DNA of 64,000 nt from Tetranychus cinnabarinus (taxonomy: Eukaryota > Arthropoda > Arachnida > Trombidiformes > Tetranychidae): positions 2,976,001-3,040,000 of the forward strand of contig WHVY01000001.1 in assembly GCA_022266195.1 (NCBI GenBank). The letters run 5' to 3'. A model generated the notes under the pieces. The model ran no database searches. It was not told the DNA's origin and was given only the letters and a program-made list of their open reading frames with translations. Shown here one piece after another: positions 58,265 to 64,000 of the stretch. Both the position numbers and the translations under genes were made by a program. The first letter of the stretch is position 1. Every line of letters begins with the position of its first letter.

Positions 58265-59990
58265 TTAAATGCTGCCGCCACAATGTTCAATTAGTTCAAC
58301 CACGACGCTACCAAAATATTTGTATGCTTGGGTCGACTGTACAAAATCTAGATGATTAAATGAAGGATCTGTGATTATGTGATCAGCACAAGGCCTGTCT
58401 GTGGATGAAATGAAAAGGTTTGATTATTCATTGCCTTATCCGGTCAAATTTCGTGATTCTTACCACAAAGTGAATTCCTAAACTTTTGAACATCTTTTTG
58501 ATCGGCCGTGTTATCGTTCAATGCACTTATTAATACCAATTTTTCTGGATCAATATTGTAATATGGAAACTCAGGAGGCTCAGCAGATCCGTATAGATTG
58601 ATATTTTCGTCTTTTCCATGATCAAAGTAACTCAGGTGATCTCTTTCAACAGATTGGTATAAATGGACTAAATTCTTGTTGGAGCTTCGATCATGTTGAC
58701 TCAAGTATACACTGGTTCTTGAAAGATTTTGTTCCTTTGGATTGTAGTCATCGAATGATTGCAGGTACATTTCACATAATGGAAGTGCCATTTTGTTGCG
58801 ACAGAAAACAGTGATTGGACCATAAGTTGTAGCCAAAGAAGATGGTGAAGGTCCATTGTTCAGACCCATCAGGTAACGTATGACAAAATTGTTGAACATC
58901 GCACCATAAAAGCCGCCAACATCACCAAGGAATGCAATTGGTGCAGCAAGAATGATAACTTCGTAGTTCTCTTGAAATCCTGGCATCACTGAGATTTGGA
59001 CAATGATTTGGATGGTTCCTTGTGAATGGCCAATAATTATTATCTTACCTGAAATTGAAAAAATCAACTGATAAACATTATTCCATTCAAAAGGACAGAA
59101 ATTTTCGGAGTCCAGTTCAAATTGTTTAAAAATACTGTTCGAATACTTGTAAAACTCACCAGAATCGAAGCAAAAATGGTAAAATTTACTGGAACTTAAT
59201 TTTCATGAAAAACCTCATTTTCAGCAACAAAAAGAAGCGTCAAACACATGTATTTTAAAAAATTATCCCAAGTTAATCGAAAGTTTCTAAAAACGTTCAT
59301 ATTATGTATCCTGAAGCATACTCACCAAATCCAGTTACCTTCTTGATGTGTTCAACTGTTGCTGTAACATCGTAAATTGCAATTTCATAGAAAGTGAAGT
59401 TCCAAAATTCAGGATCTGAGAAGAAAGATTGATACTGTTGTATTTTACTTATTTTGTAAACACGGAATGTTACCTTCTGGATCGAGATATGTGTGGTTAG
59501 TTGAATAAGATGTTCCTCGCACGTTAATCAACCAAACATCGAAACCCAAGTTGGCCAATAAGAAAGCAACTGAGTTCGAAGTGTCATTTGGTGGATGGCC
59601 ATTTATCCATGGCTTTATGTGTCCACCTGGCGAGTTCATCAACCAATTTGAACATGAATTTGTTAGGCCGTGCAGTAGTAAGACGGGTTTGAGACTTTTT
59701 CTAGATTTTCTGGCATAACGATTGATGATACGGAAATTTTGAAGGATATAACCATCTTCTGTTATCACATAATGAACCTCGTATTCAAACCCTCGAGACT
59801 CAATGAGTTGTCCACAAGTTGCTGCTTCATCTGGATCTTTACTTCCGAAAAGCTGAAGAAATGCTTGTTCTTGAGCAAAATCGGGATTAGTTGAGTCAAT
59901 CGATGAAGCATCTGCTCCATCATCAGTTACTCCATGAGATTGGTGAACAATTGAAATGTAAAAAGTGATCGTAACTAATAAGTTGAACAT
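58265..59990 (-). CDS. secreted acid lipase, cluster copy 9
   Basis: Exons on the minus strand: 59474-59990, 59326-59415, 58464-59048 and 58265-58398, total 1326 nt and 441 residues. The signal peptide is MFNLLVTITFYISIVHQSHG. This copy keeps the canonical oxyanion HG (HGLTNS) and elbow GHSQG. The Asp is in ALNDNTADQ and the His in FNHLDF, so it is the most canonical lipase of the cluster with copy 4. It is the intact inverted sister of broken copy 6, which lies 8.5 kb away beyond the retrotransposon. Intron 2 is longer (277 bp) than in copy 6 (102 bp). Confidence 0.9.
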
Positions 59991-60029
59991 TTAGATATTA
60001 AGAATGGCAACAGTTAACAATTTGAAAAA

Positions 60030-60069
60030 TACTAAGCTTCAACTTTAACTCTGAATTCAACCCTTTATA
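60030..60069 (-). promoter_or_regulatory. TATA and initiator of lipase copy 9
   Basis: Minus-strand TATAAAGG starts at 60069 and TTAGTA has its A at 60033. The ATG at 59990 follows 43 bp downstream. The GCTTAGTATTTTTCAAAT stretch is shared with copy 6. Confidence 0.55.
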
Positions 60070-61285
60070 TCTTTTATTGAAACGTTGTAACTTTTTTTGT
60101 CACTTCAATTATTTACCGCATTTCAACCAGTTAACTGTTTGAAAACAACAATTGAACAAATATTACATGTTTTAACCTAAAAACCTTGGACTCGGAATCG
60201 TTTAAATTAACTTCTCAGTTTATTTAACTTGTTTGTGTATAATTTACCAGACATTTACAATTAGTCGCTAATGTATTTTTGTTCAATTTATTGAATATTT
60301 TTTATTCATCTGGTTGAGACGCATGTTGAGATATGACAAGCTCACCAGATAATTTTGGATCAAGTGAGGATCTGAATTGAGTAATAATTCGTCCAGCTTC
60401 TATATTCTATTCCCGTGCAAAAATAATCGAGTATTTGAATCCTCACTATCAGCTCTTCAAAGAGGCTGCAAGGTTAAACACCTCGTCTAGAAGTGCCATG
60501 TAGATATCAGCATGTTTGATATGAATTAAAAATCTAATAAAAGGGATGAATCGTTTTTTACTTCTACGGAGCGCAGACAAATAAAAAATTTCATTGTCCC
60601 AGAATCGAATAATCAACGACTTAAAAACTGTTCTCCATCGGAAATATAAGAAATGAAATATTTAGCTGCTCAAACGAACTAAACAAATCAGTATCTTTGA
60701 TTCAGAATCAAATGATGAAAATGTAATTAATAATCCCATTCTTGTTATCAGTGTTTCAGCTCTATTTTATGATCAACTTAATCTACAAATTATGCTGATA
60801 GTAACATGAAAGGATTTTTAATTGCACCTAACCTAGATTAAAAAGCAGTAATAAAACAATGGATCAAAACAAATGATGATAATGATGAAATACCAACTAA
60901 GCTGCTTACATCAGCTTTATCATACCAGGTTAGTCTGACGTTATGCTTGTACAAGAAGTAAATTCTTGGCCTAATTTTTACCATAAATCACTTTCGTCTT
61001 GCAATTAATTTTGATAAATTGTAACCAAAAAATATGATTTATGTCGACTTGACATTTTTTTAGTGAATTTATGCTCAAAATTGCCGGTTTTCATATTAAT
61101 GCTAGATTTATATGTCATAGATACCATGAGATGTCGCCACTTGAAATGAAATAAAAATCTCTGTAATTATTTGTATTTTCATCTGATGTAGTTAATTTCA
61201 GGAAATACTTTTTTTTGCAAACAGTGAAGTTACGGCTACAAATAATTAACGTACATTATACTTACTTTATTCATTGAATTTTAAA
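60070..61285. other. spacer between lipase cluster and MTCH2-like gene
   Basis: The first ~130 bp belong to the inverted duplication with 47640-47760. The remainder is AT-rich and holds the unrecognised promoter of the MTCH2-like gene. No gene is seen. Confidence 0.45.
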
Positions 61286-62405
61286 ATGGCTGATCAAAAT
61301 CAAAATGAACATGAGTTGTCATTTGAGGCTCACAACGATGTTGCTAAACTTGTCATCTGTGTAGTTAAACATCCGTTTGATTTAGCCAAGACTCTCATTC
61401 AAATTGGATATGAACCATTACCATCTTTTCCAACTCGTAACATTTTTGGACGACCTAAAATTGGACTTCCCGGTGCATTATCTTACCTTGGCTTTGTTTT
61501 CAGACACGAAGGGGTAACAGGAATATTTAGAGGTCTCCCTTACAATGTCATCGATTATTTCAGTTATAGATATACTTATAATTATATTGAAAAAAACGTT
61601 GGTAAATACTGCCCTTACTTGCAGGTAACTATCATTTTTATTTTTGCAACCCTTCATCAATATTTCTCAATTAAAAGTGTTTTTCCATTATTGACAGATT
61701 ACCACTCCAGATTTATCCGAGGATAGCGCCGAGGTGACTACAACTGAATATCAACCAGCACCCAATTTAATTATAAAACTGCATAAAGATGGACGAAGAC
61801 AAAATGTTCCCATTGACTTTTCAAGTAGCTTTGACGAGCTAACTAGAGTTGTTGCCAGAGATGGACTGTGTATAACTGGTGCACTTGTAGCATCTTATCC
61901 TTTCCATGTTCTGTTGATTCGCAATTTCGCATCTTTTGTTGGCAAAGAAACAGTTTATGATTTCCCTTTCTCTGCAATCAAAGATATTGTTAATAATGAA
62001 GGATTACTTGGGTTTTATTCTGGTTTTGTACCTAGATTGATTGGTGAACTTTCGTGTCTTGTGGTAACTAAAAGCATCATCATTCTTCTTATTAAGCCTT
62101 ATTTTAATACACCCGAGTATAGCTCTATCCTTACTACAATTGTTAACTTCATAGTCCCTGCTGTTCTTTATCCCTTCAATCTGGTTTCTACTGTCATGGC
62201 TGTTAATGGCTGTAAGTCTATCCAAGCTGCCAATCTTGAACCCGAATTCATCAGTTGGACTGAATGCTGGAATCATCTTAGTTCCATGGGTAACCTTAAA
62301 AGAGGTTCTTCAATCATCTGGAGATTTCAAACCTTACCACCTTCAGGAACACCACCTAGACCGGATGGATTTTCAAGTTATGGTTCGTTGAAAAAGAGTT
62401 GGTAG
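61286..62405 (+). CDS. MTCH2: MTCH2-like mitochondrial carrier homologue
   Basis: Divergent SLC25-family protein of the outer mitochondrial membrane; vertebrate MTCH2 acts as an insertase for tail-anchored proteins and in apoptosis and lipid metabolism. Exons 61286-61624 and 61698-62405 are joined by a 73-bp phase-0 intron (348 residues). The frame is open slightly further upstream but the first ATG is 61286. Carrier-like landmarks are VVKHPFDLAKTLIQIGYEPL with HEGVTGIFRGLPYNV, the second repeat ASYPFHVLLIRNFASFVG with EGLLGFYSGFVPRLIGE, and the third LYPFNLVSTVMAVNGC followed by SWTECWNHLS and KRGSS, which is diagnostic for MTCH. The C-terminal tail GTPPRPDGFSSYG is unusual. Function is inferred from the family. 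Confidence 0.88.
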
Positions 62406-63544
62406 TAAAATATATCATCTACCCCACTTTATGTGTAGATTCATTAAGCTTGTCAATTGCCACATTTGTTTATCGATCTCAGAATGAAAAAAAAATGATT
62501 CATCATGTGTTACATAAGTTACTGAGTGCACAATAGATAAGATGCAAATAAAAATAATTAGCCTTACTGAGCGAAATGTATTACTGTACACAACTTTCAC
62601 CAATTGAAAGCTGTATCAAATACACAATCTATTAATAAGATTAAAATGTTTTAATGAAAATTAAGATCGTCTGCCATTACAACTTGACAAATGTTTATTG
62701 CATGATTGTATGAATCAATATTATTTATCACGATATTTAGTTCAAATTGGTAAATATTATAAGATGAAAATTTTCGATCGCAAATTAAAAATCGTTTAAG
62801 AGATCACATTAAATAATACAAACCCATTAATAAGACTAGACTGTTTAATGAAAGTATGATCGTTTCATTATTGTCAGAATACTCTTTGTGTTACAAGATA
62901 TGAAGCAACAATTCATTTTATTGATACGCGTCTTTATAATGCCGTTCAAAAGGATAAATCTTCAATCAATTTAATTTTAACCCTTCACTTGTGGTTAATA
63001 GACATTTGATACTTTTGTGAACAATGAAAGGTTACAATAGAAACGAGGTTGATCCAATTTAAATTTTCATTGATCTGATTTCAAATTAGCTCAAACTTTG
63101 AAAGTTTAGCATTTAATGTTATGAAACAACGGAAAAGATTTACTTCATGATTACAATTAGGCTCAATCTTTATTGACTGGATTAACATAATTTTATTACA
63201 GCATGAACCTTTCTTCCTACTCGATGTAGAAGAAAAATGGAAAACATAAATATTAAATCCATGAAAATCAAGCTTAATAGGTGAATTGTGTTGAAAAATT
63301 GTTGATAAATTATTCCAAGATTGCCATTATCATCACTATTATTATCACCAGTAACAACAATATTAACATCATTTTCACAAACGGAAGAATCATTATTTGA
63401 TTGATAGCATGTTGAGCTGATGAACAAACACATAAACATATCATTTAAAGCTTTTTCAAGATGTTGAATGTAAGAAGTAACAATTCAATATTGTTATTGG
63501 AGGTGTTAGTGGTTAAGGGGTGATGATGATGATAAGTGAACCAA
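62406..63544. other. spacer between MTCH2-like and small secreted peptide genes
   Basis: AT-rich. AATTTTCATTG-type and TATTAATAAGA-type strings recur (for example 62625 and 62825, each followed by CTGTTTAATGAAA-like sequence), a diverged local duplication. An 85-codon minus-strand frame at 63182-63439 has no splice or family support and is left out. Nothing else is seen. Confidence 0.45.
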
Positions 63545-63780
63545 TTATCTTCTCCCATTAAAAGCTCGGAATCCATAACCAAATCCATATCCACCAAAAT
63601 CAGGGAAATAATAAGGATAAAAGGAATGGTAAAGATACTGAGTTGAAAGTTGAATTAAAGCCATAAGTGCCACCAAAACCAACAGAAACTGACGAGCAAA
63701 ACAAGAAGAAAAAAACATTTTAAAATGAATAAGAGACAATTTTTAAAATAAAATTAACTCACCTGATAATGTTTGTCCAT
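63545..63780 (-). CDS. small secreted Tyr/Gly-rich peptide precursor ending in GRR
   Basis: Two minus-strand exons, 63763-63780 (ATG plus five codons) and 63545-63688, separated by a 74-bp GT-AG intron at phase 0, give 53 residues. A strong signal peptide (FLLVLVALMALIQL) is followed by a short mature part rich in Tyr, Phe and Gly (YGFGYGFRAF) that ends NGRR. A Gly followed by two Arg at the extreme C-terminus is the classic processing and amidation signal, so the product could be an amidated peptide. Short cuticular or antimicrobial Gly/Tyr-rich peptides are the alternative. TATAAATA on the minus strand starts at 63860, 80 bp before the ATG. Confidence 0.65.
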
Positions 63781-64000
63781 TTTTGATTTTTAAATTGTGA
63801 TTCTAACTACAAACTTGAAACAAACTAAACAATACCAAGATTGCGACCAGAGTATTTATACGTTTGTTTAATTGCCATTTTAGTGACTCTGTCAACAAAT
63901 TTGCATTAGCAAGCATTTGACCATGAAAATGTACACTTCATATGTGATCTTTAGGCCTGAAAAAAGGTCAGAAATTTCACTTTTAAAATCATAAGCAGCA
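63781..64000 (-). promoter_or_regulatory. upstream region of the small peptide gene
   Basis: Contains a minus-strand TATAAATA (63860-63853). I see no clear TCAGT initiator at 30 bp. The window ends here. Confidence 0.4.

Noticed and set aside
63182..63439. 85-codon minus-strand open frame with an ATG
   Set aside because: Asn/Asp/Ser-rich then hydrophobic, built on an ATT/ATC repeat stretch. No supporting signal, though an unrecognised small gene cannot be fully excluded.

Overview
The window is nuclear DNA from an AT-rich, intron-containing animal, most likely an arthropod. Most introns are 45-110 bp, several core promoters pair a TATA box with a TCAGT/TTAGT-type initiator, and the genes are typical metazoan ones. 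A mite or other small-genome chelicerate would fit, but no single gene proves it. Gene names rest on protein motifs read by eye. Exon boundaries were placed by GT/AG sites, conserved family sequence and exact phase bookkeeping.

1-6 kb is a compact housekeeping block. It holds the 3' part of UTP-glucose-1-phosphate uridylyltransferase (+), a tail-to-tail OXA1-type mitochondrial insertase in six exons (-), and, divergent from that, an unrecognised 258-aa basic protein whose ATG appears to be split by a 5'UTR intron.

6.2-33.3 kb is dominated by one long minus-strand gene, a DPP6/DPP10-like single-pass membrane protein of the S9B (dipeptidyl peptidase IV) family. It has 14 coding exons at 6225-21732 and 778 residues. 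The catalytic Ser and Asp positions are substituted, so it should be a non-enzymatic, Kv4-accessory-type protein. Its 4-kb intron 5 carries an array of nine 81-bp repeats, each with two perfect 17-bp palindromes. A candidate distal first exon (32485-32517) with a TATA/initiator pair at 33.3 kb would turn the otherwise empty 21.8-32.5 kb stretch into a 10.8-kb first intron.

34-60 kb is a local expansion of secreted acid lipases (gastric/lysosomal lipase family, alpha/beta hydrolases). I count six intact four-exon genes (34509, 37993, 40727, 42815 and 55890 on +, 58265-59990 on -), two broken copies (36627, 47850) and several fragments. All intact copies keep the Ser-Asp-His triad, but the oxyanion HG motif and the nucleophile elbow vary between copies. 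There are signs of gene conversion, an inverted duplication, several foldback/MITE-like insertions, and a very young, structurally complete Ty3/Gypsy-type LTR retrotransposon (49978-55173) with 558-bp LTRs differing at one site and a 5-bp target duplication.

60-64 kb holds an MTCH2-like outer mitochondrial membrane carrier homologue (+) and a tiny two-exon secreted Tyr/Gly-rich peptide gene (-) ending in Gly-Arg-Arg. No tRNA, rRNA or CRISPR was seen.
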